Positions 37,401 through 50,800 of a DNA stretch of 64,000 nt are shown here, in pieces (the stretch's first letter is position 1; every line of letters starts with the position of its first letter). The DNA comes from Cavenderia fasciculata (lineage: Eukaryota; Evosea; Eumycetozoa; Acytosteliales; Cavenderiaceae). The stretch covers positions 62,001 through 126,000 of the forward strand of contig NW_004457695.1 of the NCBI RefSeq assembly GCF_000203815.1. The letters are read 5' to 3'. Position numbers and translations under genes: made by a program. Below the pieces are notes generated by a model. It saw only the letters and a list, made by a program, of their open reading frames with translations, was not told the origin of the DNA and did no database searches.

Positions 37401-39148
37401 CACCACTCAAGATGTCAAGGTTCAATTCCCATCGACCTACTTTTACCTCGCTTCAGCATCGCTCCACTACACCTTTTATGCACCCGTTGTTCCATCCGAC
37501 CAAGGAGACAGTGACTCAACCAACCTTGTCGTCATTATTGTTCCTATTGTCGTCGGTGCACTCGTTATTGGCGCTCTCATTGCCGGCTTTATCATTTATC
37601 GTCGTCGCAACAAACCAGCCATGTCCAGAAAGGTCAATGACATTGAACTCGGATCATCCAACGGCAGCAAGAACAAATCATCGCCTACCTCGTCGATGGG
37701 TAATCTCAGCTCTTCACTATCGGGCAATATGATGATGAACAGCAACATTAGTGGTTCAGTGACACCAAGATCGGTACCCAATTCACCATCACGCACTGCC
37801 CTCAAGACTTCGACAGCCAACATCAACCAAGAAAAGTATCGTCTCCATCCTTCCATCTACGATATCATCCAAAACACTTCCAACTATACTCACGAGAATC
37901 CAGATTTCCCATTGACCTTTACCTCGACACGTCTTGATTTTGGTATGGGAGGTATGAAGTGCCAGATTGACCAAGTCATTCAAGACTCTATCACCATTGT
38001 CAACAAGAGTCAACATACTGTCGCCTTTGACGTTCTCGTGCCACCATCATCGTCGGCAGCTCTCTTCCAAACCGATGCTCAAGAGACCATCTCTTTGAAG
38101 CCAGGACGTAATGTAACAGTCACCTTCCAAGCCAAACTGCTTTGTACCACCAAGTTGATGGAGCGTATTTCCATCAACATTCCAGAGTTTGGACATACCT
38201 TTGTCTACATGGCAGTCGAATCGGTTCTCTCTACTCAACTCGATTACGATGAATTGGTATTCTTTGAACCACCTATTGGTGAAGGTTCATTTGGTGTCGT
38301 TTATCGTGGACAATGGAGAGGTCAAGATGTCGCCATCAAGAAGCTCAAGATTGGTCATCTCATGGGTGGCTCTTCGGATTTGATCAACGACGTCTACCGT
38401 GAAATGGATCTTATGAACAAATTGCGTCATCCCAATATTGTCAGTTATGTAGGTGCCGTCAAAACCTCTGACAAGCTTTGTCTCGTCTCTGAATACATTC
38501 CAATGGGTTCATTGGCCAAAGTACTCTACAAGGAGAAACAAGCGCTTACAATGAAAGAAAAGGTTAGAATCGCTTTGGATACTGCCAAGGGATGTAACTT
38601 CCTTCATCAATGTGGAATTATGCATCGTGATCTCAAACCAGATAATATTCTAGTCGTCACCTTGGCCACCGACGCTCAAGTTTGTGTTAAATTGACAGAT
38701 TTTGGTACTAGCAAGGAAGTAACAGATTTTGATTTATCTTCTTATACTAGTGGTATTGGTACTCCTATTTATATGGCAAATGTAAGAAATATTGGATTCA
38801 TATTAAAAAGCTAAAATGAATTTACACCTTTTATTAATACAATTTATTTTTTATTTTTAGGAAATTCTTGAAAAACAACCATATGATAATTCAGCTGATG
38901 TTTATTCATATGCTATTATGTTTTATGAACTTATCCTTGGTGAAGTTCCATTTGGAGAATTTAAGAATGTATGGGAGATTCCAAGATTCATTCTTTCAGG
39001 TAGTCGTCCAACTCGTGGTTTGGAAGGTGTATATCCTCCCATCGTAGAGTTGATCAATGAATGTTGGTTACATGATCCATCAAAACGTCCAACATTTGCT
39101 GCTATCATACCAAGACTTGAAGCCATTTTGGAATCAATTCCAAAATAA
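34481..39148 (+). CDS. single-pass TKL receptor-like protein kinase with beta-helix-type ectodomain
   Basis: Three exons (34481-34838, about 34940-38781, 38861-39148) encode about 1495 residues. After poly-Met, a signal peptide (FFAASILLLLLSYSTTTTTA) is followed by about 950 extracellular residues. These contain repeated short beta-strand motifs and many N-glycosylation sites, resembling a parallel beta-helix. A transmembrane helix (VVIIVPIVVGALVIGALIAG, about 980-1003) and a cytoplasmic immunoglobulin/MSP-like segment (about 1110-1215, TRLDFGMGGMKCQIDQ) come next. The kinase domain has IGEGSFGVVYRGQW, DVAIKKLK, MHRDLKPDNI, LTDFGTS and the APE-region equivalent ANEILEKQPY. HRDLKPDN indicates Ser/Thr specificity of TKL type. 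Dictyostelid VSK-type receptor kinases are related in layout. The ligand is unknown. The exon 2 start is uncertain by one base because of the preceding A run. Confidence 0.88.
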
Positions 39149-39668
39149 ATGGAAATCAAGAAATATTGTAAATTCACAAAAACGTAACAAGAAGAAGAAG
39201 AATCATTCTTCACAAATAGGAACAACATATAAAAAAAAGAAAAAGAAAAAAAAAGAAAAAAACCCTCAAGACATTTTTTTTGTAACACCAAACAACAACA
39301 ACAACACAACATTAACAAGACCGGAAAATGTATAATATAAATAAACCAAATAATATTATTATCTTTTATAAATATATATAAAAATATCTATCTATCTTTT
39401 CTACCACTATCCATTAGTTGATGTGGCGATAAATCAACGAAAATTCGATTTAATTAATTTTTTTTTTTTTTTTTTTTTTTGGGGGGGTTGACGCTGTCAA
39501 ACAGTTCGCTTTCAGTCGAAAACAGTTACATTAAGATCTTCAAGTGCAATATAGAAACTCAAGCTTTTTAGTAGTAAAGTTTATTTCTCTCTATCTATCT
39601 ATCTACTATCTATCTATCAATCTCTTTGTATAGTACAAACACTTTATTTGTAGAATAGTATTAAAATA
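39149..39668. other. intergenic, Aha1 promoter side
   Basis: This 520-bp spacer holds A-rich 3' sequence of the kinase gene, then about 20 T directly followed by seven G (about 39461-39487), TCTATC repeats (39589-39620) and the Aha1 leader. No gene was seen. Confidence 0.4.
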
Positions 39669-40831
39669 ATGGCAAAAGTAGGAGAAGGAGATCCAAGATG
39701 GGTAGTTGAAAACAGACAAGATGGTCGTAACGTAAACAATTGGCATTGGAGTGAGTTTGATTGTATGTCATGGAGCAAAACAAAGCTTGCTACCTTGATT
39801 GGTGATCAAACACTTCTCGACAATGACGTTGCCTCTATCAAAACATTGCCAACCGTCACTGTCACTGGTGAATGTTCATCGATGAATAGAAAGGGAAAAA
39901 CAATCTTTCTCTTTGAATTGACTATCAAGGCAAACTGGGAAGGAAAGTTAAAGGATCAACCTGATGATAAACCTGTAAAGGGTGAGTTCATATTGACCGA
40001 ATATGAAGATGAATCGGAAACTAAACCAACCGTCGGTGTTACTGTTTCAGGTGAATCAAACAACAGTGCCGATAAATTAAAGATGTTGGCTAGAGCTCAC
40101 GGTATCCCTTTCATTCATTCCGCTCTTCAACAATATATTAAAGAATTAAAAGAAAGTATGTTAAATTAAAGAATATATATATATTCCACAAACCTCTAAT
40201 TAGTTTTTACTAAAATTAATTTAATTTTCTCCAATCATGTTATATAACAGCGTATATAAGAAATGCTCCTCCACCTGTACAAAATGAAAATAATAATAAT
40301 AATAATAATAATAACAACAACAATAATAACAATAATAATAATAATACAACTACAACCACTGCAAAAAAACCAACAGAAGAAAGTGTACCAACACCAAATT
40401 TAAAATTAACACCAAAGAATGTCAATACAAAGACACTAACAATTAGAGAAGAGTTCCAAGCCTCTCCAATGGATGCATACGATATCTTTGTTAATCCAGA
40501 CAAGATTCGTGCATTTACACAATCAGACTGTGTATTTGAAAACAAAGAGGGAGGCAAGTTCTCACTCTATGGTGGATTCATCACAGGTACCAATGAAAAG
40601 TTGACACCCGGTGCCACTATCCAACAAAAGTGGAAACTCAATGATTGGGCCAGTCACCAATATTCTACTGTTACAATCAATTTCACTGTCGGTGATAAAC
40701 CAGTCACCAATGTTGAAATTGTTCAAACTGGTATTCCAGCTGAAGAATATGAAAAGACCCAAGAAGGTTGGAGAAGAAACATTCTCGAAAGAATTAAAAT
40801 GACATTTGGGTATGGTTCAAAGATTTATTAA
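39669..40831 (+). CDS. ahsa1: Hsp90 ATPase activator Aha1
   Basis: Two exons (39669-40155 and 40251-40831) encode 355 residues. The N-terminal Aha1 domain is recognisable by DPRWVVENRQDGRNVNNWHW and by CSSMNRKGKTIFLFELTI, the surfaces that contact the Hsp90 middle domain. An Asn-rich and Thr/Lys linker (about 170-225) leads to the C-terminal AHSA1/START-like domain. That domain reads REEFQASPMDAYDIFVNPDK, ends GWRRNILERIKMTFGYG and contacts the Hsp90 N domain. It stimulates Hsp90 ATP turnover. Length and both domains match the family; only the Asn tract is lineage-specific. Confidence 0.95.
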
Positions 40832-41364
40832 AATCAACACTTCCATAACAGGATGGATGGATGGATGGATTGATTCCAACCTACATTTTAATATTTAAAT
40901 ATTACCTACAGACCTCCCTATAGAGAGAGAGAGAGAGCTAGATAGCTTCACATTGATAATAATAAAATTAAATTGGTTTTAAAATTCAAACCTAAACTTC
41001 AAACCTACCATTCTTTTTTTTCGTTTGAATTGAAGATCTAAAATTCTAAAAAAGGGCAAAAAAATAAAATTTAATTTTTGTTTTTTGGTCGGTGCCAATT
41101 AAAACAATTATTTTCATTAGGTCCTTATCCCTAAAGTAGGGTCCCTTAAAGACCTTTTGAATTATGAATCAGAATTGAAAAATATTTATCATAATGTTTT
41201 TGGATTCTATTAAAAAGTTGGACTAACTGAAACATTCCTTTTTAAGTTTTTTACAGAGTATCTTGAAAACTATAAATTAAAATACTCTGTTCATCAAAAA
41301 TATCTCTAAATATATCAACAAATCTTTAAATATATATATATCTATCTCTAAAATTACATGAAAA
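40832..41364. other. intergenic with a short imperfect hairpin
   Basis: This 533-bp AT-rich spacer begins with a GGAT repeat (40851-40870) and includes GA repeats (about 40923-40937). An inverted word pair (GGTC...GACC around CCCT...AGGG, 41120-41154) could form a weak hairpin. No coding frame was seen. Confidence 0.35.
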
Positions 41365-42957
41365 ATGAAGTTAAATATCAAATCATTAGGATTGGTCCTG
41401 ATTTTAATTATTAATCAATCATATGGACAAACTGTATCATTTGACGCTACCTATCAGTTATCTTTGGTCAATGCGATTAGAGCCCAGGCTGGTAAAGCAG
41501 CTCTATCATTAAGCCCTTGTCTTGTACAATCTGCACAATTCCAATCAAACTACCAAGCCAATTCCAATCAAATGACTCATGATAACCCAGCTGGTGATGC
41601 CCTGGTAAGAATGAGTTCTTTTACTGCCAATTCACTCACTTCTGCAGGAGAGTATGTATATAGAATTATGAAATATAAATATTTAAAAAATTAATAAATT
41701 CTAACTAGTCTTGATTATTATCTTCTTCTTCTTCTTCTTCTTCTTCTTCTTCTTCTTCTTCTTCTTCTTCTTCTTCTTCTTCTTCTTTAATCTAGAAATG
41801 TTGCAGCTGGATACTATAATGACGATGATGTTGTTGCTGCTTGGAGACAATCGCCAGGACATTATGCAAATATGATTGGAGATTTTCTATATTTTGGTTG
41901 TGGAATGGCTGCTTCGAGTACCAACCAAGTGGTGTACTGGACCCAAAATTTTGCAATCTATTCATCTTGTAGCTCTCAAACCACTGGCGGTTCGACATCA
42001 ACTACGTCTTCAACCTCTGCAACTGGGACATCTTCAACAACCACTTCTCCCACTAGCGCAACTTCTAGTACTACTACTGGAGCAACTTCTGATCCAATCA
42101 CATCAACCTCTGCTACCACAACTGATTCTATTTCCACTACTGGACCTGGAGTAACCTCCACAACAACTGGCTCTGTCACCTCTGCAACTGGGACATCTTC
42201 AACAACCACTTCTCCCACTAGTGCAACTTCTAGTACTACTGGAGCAACTTCTGATCCAATCACATCAACCTCTGCTACAACCGGATCTTTATCAACAGAC
42301 CAATCCACCACCACTACTACTACTATCGCCGCTGACACTACCACCCAAGGTTCAACCACGACTGGAACTGGGACAACATCTGATCCAATCTCTACTACTA
42401 GTGGTACATCTACTTCTTCTTCTTCTTCTTCTTCCGAGGATCCAATCATATCAACAACGGGATCTACCACTGGATCTTCGTCAGCCGATCAACCGACCAC
42501 ATCTAGTGATTCTACGACCACACCTGATGACTCTACGACTACATCTGATGAAGATAGCAGCTCGGCCACCAAGATGGGTTCTTCAGCTGAGAAGAGTGGC
42601 AGTAATACAGATACAGACTCGAGCACATCTATTGAATCTAGTGGCAGCACTGATGACAATGTCGATAGTAATTCTGCTTCTGTCGATAGTAGCAGTATTG
42701 ATTCATCATCATCATCATCATCAACAACCAACAATGACAGCAACAGCGATAGTAGTACTTTGGGAAGTAGCAATAATGATGACCAAAATGCAGACAGCCA
42801 ACAGAGAGGAACATCATCTGCCGAAACAGCAGGCAGCTTGGATAATAATAATATGGGTGAAGATGGTGGTAACTCTTCGATGGGAGCACAGTTGTACAAA
42901 CCATATATGATCATTGCAACTTTAATGATCGTATCTGTCGGTGTTCGTTTTATGTAA
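41365..42957 (+). CDS. secreted CAP/SCP-domain protein with mucin-like stalk and GPI-type tail
   Basis: Two exons (41365-41651 and 41796-42957) encode 482 residues. The signal peptide is SLGLVLILIINQSYG. The CAP (CRISP/antigen 5/PR-1) domain spans about 25-150, with LVNAIRAQAGKAALSLSPCL, MTHDNPAG, SAGENVAAGYY, AAWRQSPGHYANMI and YWTQNFAIY. The His and Glu positions usual for the CAP cavity are present. Residues about 155-455 are almost entirely Ser/Thr with Gly/Asp, a heavily O-glycosylated stalk with a near-identical internal duplication. The C-terminus PYMIIATLMIVSVGVRFM is hydrophobic, consistent with GPI anchoring. CAP proteins bind lipids or act extracellularly; the substrate is unknown. 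The intron contains a long CTT repeat just before the acceptor. Confidence 0.9.
41721..41787 (+). repeat. CTT microsatellite forming the intron polypyrimidine tract
   Basis: About 22 uninterrupted CTT units fill most of the CAP-gene intron, ending a few bases before the TCTAG acceptor. Length variation here would alter the polypyrimidine tract but not the protein. Confidence 0.9.
42014..42278 (+). repeat. near-identical tandem duplication in the Ser/Thr stalk
   Basis: A unit of about 100 bp at 42014-42116 recurs at 42179-42278 with one synonymous difference and one missing ACT codon, separated by about 62 bp. It encodes SATGTSSTTTSPTSATSS and the following GATSDPITSTSAT. The identity suggests a recent duplication. 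Confidence 0.85.
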
Positions 42958-43068
42958 ATTAAACTAAAAATTAAAAAATAAACTAAATTTCTTGTAAATA
43001 ATAATCATTCGAACCTATTCACATTAAAGTTGATAATTATCAACAACAACAACACCCTATTATCATCA

Positions 43069-46000
43069 ATGATCTTATCTAGATCAGTGTACAAGAATCT
43101 ATCAACTTCCTACTACTCTTCTTTTATATTTCAATCTATTGTAGGCAGCAGTAATAGTAATAGTAATAGTAGTGGTATCAGAAGATCACTAAACAACAAC
43201 AACAACAACACCACCAACGTTATAAGTAATAATAATAATAATGATTTATCGTGTTTTAATTATAATAGAGTCATTGTTCAACCAACTTCACTAAGTATCA
43301 CTAATCAACATCATAGATTATATTGTACAAATAACAACAACGACAACAATAGTAGTAGTAATAAAACAACACCAAGAAAGTATACTATCAAAGGTAATTT
43401 GATATCATCATCATCTTTATCGAATTCAATACCACCATCAGTTGATAATTCAGAACCAACAGCAACAACAACAACAAAGAAAAAGAAAGTAGTAAATATT
43501 AGAATCAAGTCAAAAGACCCTTTTATAGATATCGGAGGTAATAATAAAGTATACCTCAGGAAACCAAAGAATACTACAACACCAGTACTAGACACCACTC
43601 AACTCAATATCGATAATAATAACAATACAGATAATCTTCAACAAGTAAATAGTAGTAGTATTATTACAGATTTATTAGAAATCGAAAATAATAATCCAAG
43701 AAATTTAAAAAGCATAGAGGAAGATATTTCACTTTCCACTTCACCACAGCCACTTTCATCGTCACCATCTTCATTTATCTCTGCATCAGAGAGTAGTAAT
43801 AGTATTGAACCAATAAAAGAAGAACAACAAGTAATTGGTCAACAACAGCAAGAAGAGGAAGAAATGAAAAATAGTATATTGAGATTAAAAGAAATTAATA
43901 TCAGTCAAGATTTCAAAGCTACACCAACACAAGTAGCAGAAGCACAACAAAAGAAAAAGGCTGCAATTGCTAAAAGTAAAAGAAAGAAAGATGAAGACAA
44001 GGATGATTTTATAGATGACTCTGAGGAGCTTATGGAACAACTAGATGATGACATCACCACTTCAACTTTAACTACCTCATCGACTACAACAACAACCAAC
44101 AACAACAAGAATGAAGAAAAACAAAAGTTAAATTTGGATCAAAATAATAATCATGTTGTCATTATTGATGGTACACCATTGGCATACAAAGCATATAATA
44201 CCATTTCAGGACTCACACACAATGGTGAACCAATTGGTGCATTGTTTGGCTTTACCAAGGCATTACTCAAAATACTCAAAGAATTGAAACCAGACTATGT
44301 TTTGGTTTGTTTCGATCCAACTGATGGTGCCGGTAATTTTAGACATGACATTTATGAAAAATACAAAGCCAATAGACCATCCACTCCTTTGGACCTCAAA
44401 CAACAATTACCTCTATTGCCACAGGTTTGCACTGCTCTCGGAATCGAATATGCCAAACAATCAAGATTCGAATCTGATGATTTGATTGCTACCTATGCCA
44501 ACATTGTAGAACAAGCAAACAAAAAGTTGGCAGCTGGAAATGATAATCTTGTTGTCGATGGTCAACAACAGCAGCAACAAAAATATAGAGCTACGATCGT
44601 ATCAGACGATAAAGACATGTTGCAATTGGTTAGTGACGATGTTCATATTTATAATACTAGAACAAACTCTATCTTTTGTCATCAAGATGTTATTGATAAA
44701 ATGGGTGTCCCAAGTCATTTAATTACATCATTCCAAGCATTGGCTGGTGATTCTGTTGATAATAGTATGTAAAAAAACTAAAAAAAAACTAAAAACATAC
44801 ATATATGTTTCTGACAATTATTTATTTAGTTCCAGGTGTACCATCATTGGGTCCAAAAAGTGCAAGTGCTATCATCAACTCTCTTGGTCATATTGATAAT
44901 GTACTAGCAAATATTGAACAAATTCCATTAAAGTTTAGAGAAAAGTAAATTTATACAATCATTATAAATGATTAAACATGTTATGGATAACTAACATTAT
45001 TATTATTATTATTTAAATTTTTTAGGGTTAGAAATAATTCAGAACAAATTAAAATTTCTTATCAATTGGCAACACTAAGTAAACAAGCAGAGACAAAAGT
45101 ACCTTTGGAAGGATTAAAATGGAATCCTGTCAACAAACTTCAGGTACCTATAATACTTTTTTTTTTTTTTTTAGCGTACCAAAAAACATTTTTGATTAAT
45201 TTATTTTATTTTTTTTATTTTAGTTTGTAGAATTTTTAGATAAATATAATTTTAATAATATTAAAGGGAAATTGGATAATCTAGGATTAGTTTACGAGGG
45301 AGAAGAAAATAAGGAAATTTCACAATCGTCGTCATCATCATCATCATCATCGTCAGCCTATACTATCGATCCAGATTATGTATTGACAGACGAAGAGGTA
45401 AAGGACTATTTACCAAATGATGTGACATGTGTCAATACAGTAGAACATGCAAGAGAAATTGTAAATAGATTACTTACATTAAAGGATGTATATCATGCAT
45501 GTGATACTGAAGTCATTGACATTGATGTAAAGGAACAATCACCTATTGGACATGGAAAGATTATTTGTTTCTCTATTTACTGTGGTCCCGACATTGATTT
45601 TGGAACAGGATCACGTATTTGGGTAGACATTTTAGGAAGCAATGGTGATGAAATACTGCAAATATTTAAAGAATACTTTGAAGATGAATCGATTTTCAAA
45701 GTATGGCACAACTATGCATTTGACAGACATGTTTTCTACAACCACAACATTGATGTTGTTGGATTTGGAGGTGATACCATGCTGATGGCACGTCTATGGG
45801 ACGCCTCTAGAATGATGCGTGGTGGTTATTCACTCGAAGGTCTAACAAAGGATCTGTTGGACAAACACAAAACCAACATGGACGATCTATTTGGCCAACC
45901 AAAGCTAAAGTCTGATGGTACACCAGGCAAAGGTATCATATTACCACCACTCGAACATCTCCAAAGAAGTTCAAAACATTTGACCAAATGGATTGAATAC

Positions 46001-47641
46001 TCGAGTCGTGATGCCGAAGTGACATGGATGCTCAGAGAGAATCTTCACAAAAAGCTCATGACCATGGAATGGATTGGTCCCAATTCAAACATGTGGGACT
46101 TTTACTATATGATGTGGCGACCATTTGGACAGTTGCTCACAGACATGGAACGTCGTGGTATGAAGGTAGATTTGGAGCATCTCAAAGGAGTTGAGGTCAT
46201 TGCCCAAAGAGATATCACCGAACACAATGAAAACTTTCGTCGATGGGCATTGGGCTACTGTGAAAATGTCAAGCATATGAACATTGACAGTGATGCTCAA
46301 GTTCAACAGTTTTTGTTTGCACCATGTCGCAATGTAAAGACCAAAGAAGAGATGGCACGCGAAGAAGAGTTTGAACGTGAAAATGTCGATGGCATCATCG
46401 AGGAAGGTGCTAAAAAGGCAAAGAAAAAGATTGGATTTAAATTGGCTGGTCTGGGACTCCCAGTTCCAGGTGTCACCAATTCAGGATGGCCAAGTGTAGA
46501 TGCTGCCTCGCTTAGATTACTCTCTGGCAAGGATCCAGCCAACGGAAAGTATGGAACTGCTTATAATCATTTTGCAGTTGACCGTCTGCCTCCCAATGCC
46601 ACCGAAGAGGAAATTGAAAAAGCCAAGGAAGAAGGTCGACAGGCTTGTCTTGCTATTGCTTCGTTGCTCGAAGTGGGTAGTATCGGCACGCTTATCAGCT
46701 CGTTTATTATTCCACTGCAGCGATTGGCCGACTCCAATCATAGACTTCACACTTCGGTCAATGTCAATACGGAAACAGGTCGTCTCTCTTCTCGACGTCC
46801 CAATCTACAAAATCAACCGGCACTCGAAAAAGATCGTTACAAAATCAGAAAAGCATTTACCTGTGAACCTGGCAACACATTGGTCGTAGCCGATTATGGA
46901 CAACTCGAACTTCGATTATTGGGACACATCACCAACTGCAAGAGTATGCTCGATGCTTTTCGTGTCGGTGGCGATTTCCATTCTCGTACGGCTATGGGCA
47001 TGTATCCACATGTTCGTGCAGCTGTAGACGCCGGTGAAGTTTTACTAGAGTGGGACGGTGAAGGAGCACCACCCAAACCACTGCTCAAGGACAAGTTTGC
47101 ATCGGAACGTCGTAAAGCCAAAACACTCAATTTCTCGATTGCCTATGGCAAGACTGCTCACGGTCTCTCCAAGGATTGGAATGTCACCCTCAGTGAAGCA
47201 CAAAACACTCTCAATCGTTGGTACGAGGATCGTCCCGAAGTACTCTTGTGGCAACGCAGCACCATCCAAATAGCCCATCAAAAGAAATGGACTAGAACAT
47301 TGATGGGTCGTTACAGACTCTTGCCCGATATCGACAGCAAGGCAAGAGGATTTGTTGGACACAGCGAAAGAGCATCCATCAACACACCACTACAAGGTGG
47401 TGCAGCAGACATTGTTATGAAGGCAATGCTCATCATTGAACAAGACGCAAGATTAAAGGAACTTGGATATCGTCTCATCATGCAAATTCATGATGAACTC
47501 ATTCTCGAAGGACCCGAAGAACATGCACCAGAAGCAAGAGATATTGTTATCAAATTGATGGGTAATCCTTTAAACAAACCTCTTTTGGTTGATTTGGTTG
47601 TTGATTGTCGTTTTGCTAAAACTTGGTATGAAGCTAAATAA
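43069..47641 (+). CDS. organellar family A DNA polymerase with 5'-3' exonuclease domain
   Basis: Four exons (43069-44764, 44830-44944, 45026-45143, 45224-47641) encode 1448 residues. MILSRSVYKNLSTSYYSSF is Arg/Lys/Ser-rich and resembles a mitochondrial presequence. After low-complexity sequence, a 5'-3' exonuclease/PIN domain (about 360-620) has HVVIIDGTPLAYKAYN, CFDPTDGAGNFRHDIYEKYK and the helix-hairpin-helix IPGVPSLGPKSA. The 3'-5' exonuclease domain has ACDTEVIDI (motif I D-x-E). The polymerase has TETGRLSSRRPNLQNQP, VVADYGQLELRLLGH (motif A), RRKAKTLNFSIAYG (motif B) and QIHDELI (motif C). The sequence is of the plant/protist organellar polymerase type, but those usually lack a 5'-3' exonuclease. 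A role in mitochondrial genome replication and repair is inferred. Confidence 0.92.
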
Positions 47642-47827
47642 ATAAACTTGAATAAATAATATTATTTCTATGCTTGAAATATTTAAAAAAATAAAAGCGC
47701 GAAATGAGGGAATAGTTTTTTCATTCCGAGAAAACGAATTGTCTGTTGGGGTATTACATTTACATCTTTCTTGTTGACAAAGAGAATAGATATATTTATT
47801 TATATATATATATTTATATTAATAAAT

Positions 47828-50800
47828 ATGGTCAAAAAACAAATACATAATGTCGACGATGAAGACCCAATATTAGCAGAGGATTCATTCGACGAAGAGT
47901 CTTTAAACAATAAAGAGGTTATGATGGCATTCTCACCACCGAAAAGCACAAAGAGAGAACGAAAACCTCCTTCTTGGTTACAACAAAATAATAATAATAA
48001 TAATAATAATAATCATAACAATCGTCATCAACAACAAGCAACAGATTCAGACAGTCATAATGATGATGATGATGATGATGATCAAGATATGAGTGACATT
48101 GAAGAAGAAGAGGAAGAAGTGACAGAGTCTGATGAAGATTGGAATGGAGATGATCATGTTAGTGAAACAGACTATGAAGATGATCCAAAAAAGAATACAA
48201 AGAAAAAGAAGAATCAAGATAAAAAGAAGAATGGTTCCAAACAACAACAACAACAACAAGACAAAAAGAAGAAAAAGTCAACAACAAATAATAATAACAA
48301 AACATTTAAGAAACAATCTTCATCACCAGCTACGGATACTTCAGGTTGGACTATAAAACCAACAAAGTCTTCCAATCTCAATATCTCTTCTTCGTCCATT
48401 TCACAATACCTCATACCAAAAAAATCATTATTAGAAACATCTTCCGTCGTTGCTTCGTCTGCCACTGACTCGTCTTCTAAAAACTACTCGTTTGAACGAA
48501 GAAATGTTCGTGCTGGAAGACTTCCTTCGATTGATTCAATTGGCGGCAACTCCCAACCAAGAGATTATTTTGACCGTTACCTATACATGGGTCATAAACC
48601 AAAACAAATCCTATCACAAGAAATTGAAAATGATATTGATATCTTGGATGACAAAGGAACAACAACCAATGGTAACAAGAAAAAGAATGAAAATGAAATC
48701 AAAGTAGAGAAAAAAGAAAAGGAACAAGAAGAGGAGGAACAAGAGGAAGAAGAATTGGTTATCAACAAAAAGAGACAACCAAATTTGAATGATATTTCAT
48801 TTGAAGGACCATCATCAAATGGAGGAAAAAAGAAATCATACTTTGATTTAAAAGAGGAAAAACGGTTGGAAGAACTCAAAGATAAACAAAAAAAGGAAAA
48901 AGATTTAGATGTTGTCCTCATTTTAAACGATTTGGATGAATCAACAGAAGAAGATGAAGAGGAAGAAGAAGTCATTGTTAGAAAACCTGTCATTACATTG
49001 GACGACGATGACACTGAACCAGAAGATGTAGATACATCTATTAGAAAGAGAATAATCAAGATACAAGACAGTAGTGACGACGATGATATTATTATATCCT
49101 CTACTACTACTACTACCACTACTACTACTACAACTACTACCACCAAAAAACAACAACAAAAACAACAACAACAACAAATAAGTTCAGATGAAGATGAAAG
49201 TGAAGAACCAGATGATAGTGATAGTGATTATGAAGCACCAAGTTTGGATAACCTAGTAGATGCATGTGAAAGATTTTCACAAAGAATGTTAAAGATTTTG
49301 GCAAGTTGCGATCCAAAGAATCAACAACAAACACCGATGGATGGATCTGCAGAAGAGGATGATGTGATTGATTCACATCAAATCATTCCTCAACCAAGTG
49401 TTATCCAAAAATCAATGCGATCCTATCAATTAATTGGTTTGAATTGGATGGCAATCATGTATAAAGAAAAAATCAATGGTATTTTGGCAGACGAAATGGG
49501 TCTTGGAAAAACAGTCCAAAGCATCTCGTTGTTGGGACACATTTACGAGCAATTTAATGATAAGGGACCACATTTAATTATTGTTCCTGCAACCACATTA
49601 AGTAATTGGCAAAGAGAACTCGAGTCTTGGTGTCCAACGTTAAAGGTGTACACTTATTATGGCACAGCAAAAGAAAGAGAAATGTGTCGATATGAACTCA
49701 GAAAAATGGCCCCAGGAAAGGATTTTAATATTATCATTACCACTTATAATATTATGTTTGCTCCAATTGATAGAGGGTAAATAGAAAAAGAAAAAAAGAA
49801 TATATTATTGTTATTTAATAATTATATAATGCTAATAATTTTTATTTAATTTTAATTTTTTTTTAGATTTTTAAAAAAATATAACTTTTCTTATTTATTG
49901 TTGGATGAAGCACAAAATATAAAAAATAGTGATTCAAAGAGATATAAAAATCTATTCAAGATTGTTTCAAAACATAAATTATTGTTGACAGGAACACCTC
50001 TTCAAAACAATCTCAACGAATTGTGGTCATTGCTCAACTTTATCATGCCCCATATTTTTGGAGAAAATAATAACAAATTCTTGCAAGAGTTGATCACTTC
50101 GGCAAAGGAAGATGAGAATGGAGAAACCCAAATCATCACTAGAATGAAAAAGATCCTTTCTCCATTCATCCTAAGAAGATTAAAGTCAGAGGTATCACAC
50201 GAATTGATGCCCAAGGTGGAGAAACTAGAGCTTGTTGAAATGGTTGGAAAGCAACAAGAATTTTACAAACAAGTTTTGGCTCTCTCTAAAATGGAATGGG
50301 AGAAACAAAAAGATCAAGGGCAAGAAAAACAACAAGAAGAAGACAACAACCACAACAACAAAAAGAGATCAAGATCTAAAAAGAAACAAGCAGATGAACA
50401 AGATGATGATCAAGATGAACAACTTTTGGGAATGTTAGAGAATGATGCGTCGATGGAAAAAGGAAAAGGAAAAAAGAATCAAAAAAAAGTTACAACTGGG
50501 TCTCTAGTTTCCAACATTCTTATGCAACTTCGTAAAACCGTCAACCATCCTCTTTTGTGTAAACGATTTTACTATACACCAGAAACAGTCAAAGAGATTA
50601 TAGGTTTGTTGATCAAACGAGACCAAGAATATGTTGGAGCTTCGGTGCAGGTGGTCGAGGAGGAATTTGAATTATTGTCAGACTATGACATTCACTCTAT
50701 CTGCAAGACTCGAGATGCCAAGATACAACATTTATTTGACAAGTTTATTATCCCCGAAGAATTCATTTCCCAATCCTCTGCAAAGTGTCAGAAATTGGTC

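Noticed and set aside
41120-41154. Hairpin as a structured RNA or terminator
   Set aside because: Only short, mismatched arms with low predicted stability.
41976-42914. Alternative frames of 140-230 codons over the CAP protein stalk
   Set aside because: They are shadows of the Ser/Thr repeat. The signal peptide, CAP motifs and GPI-like tail all lie in the plus frame starting at 41365.
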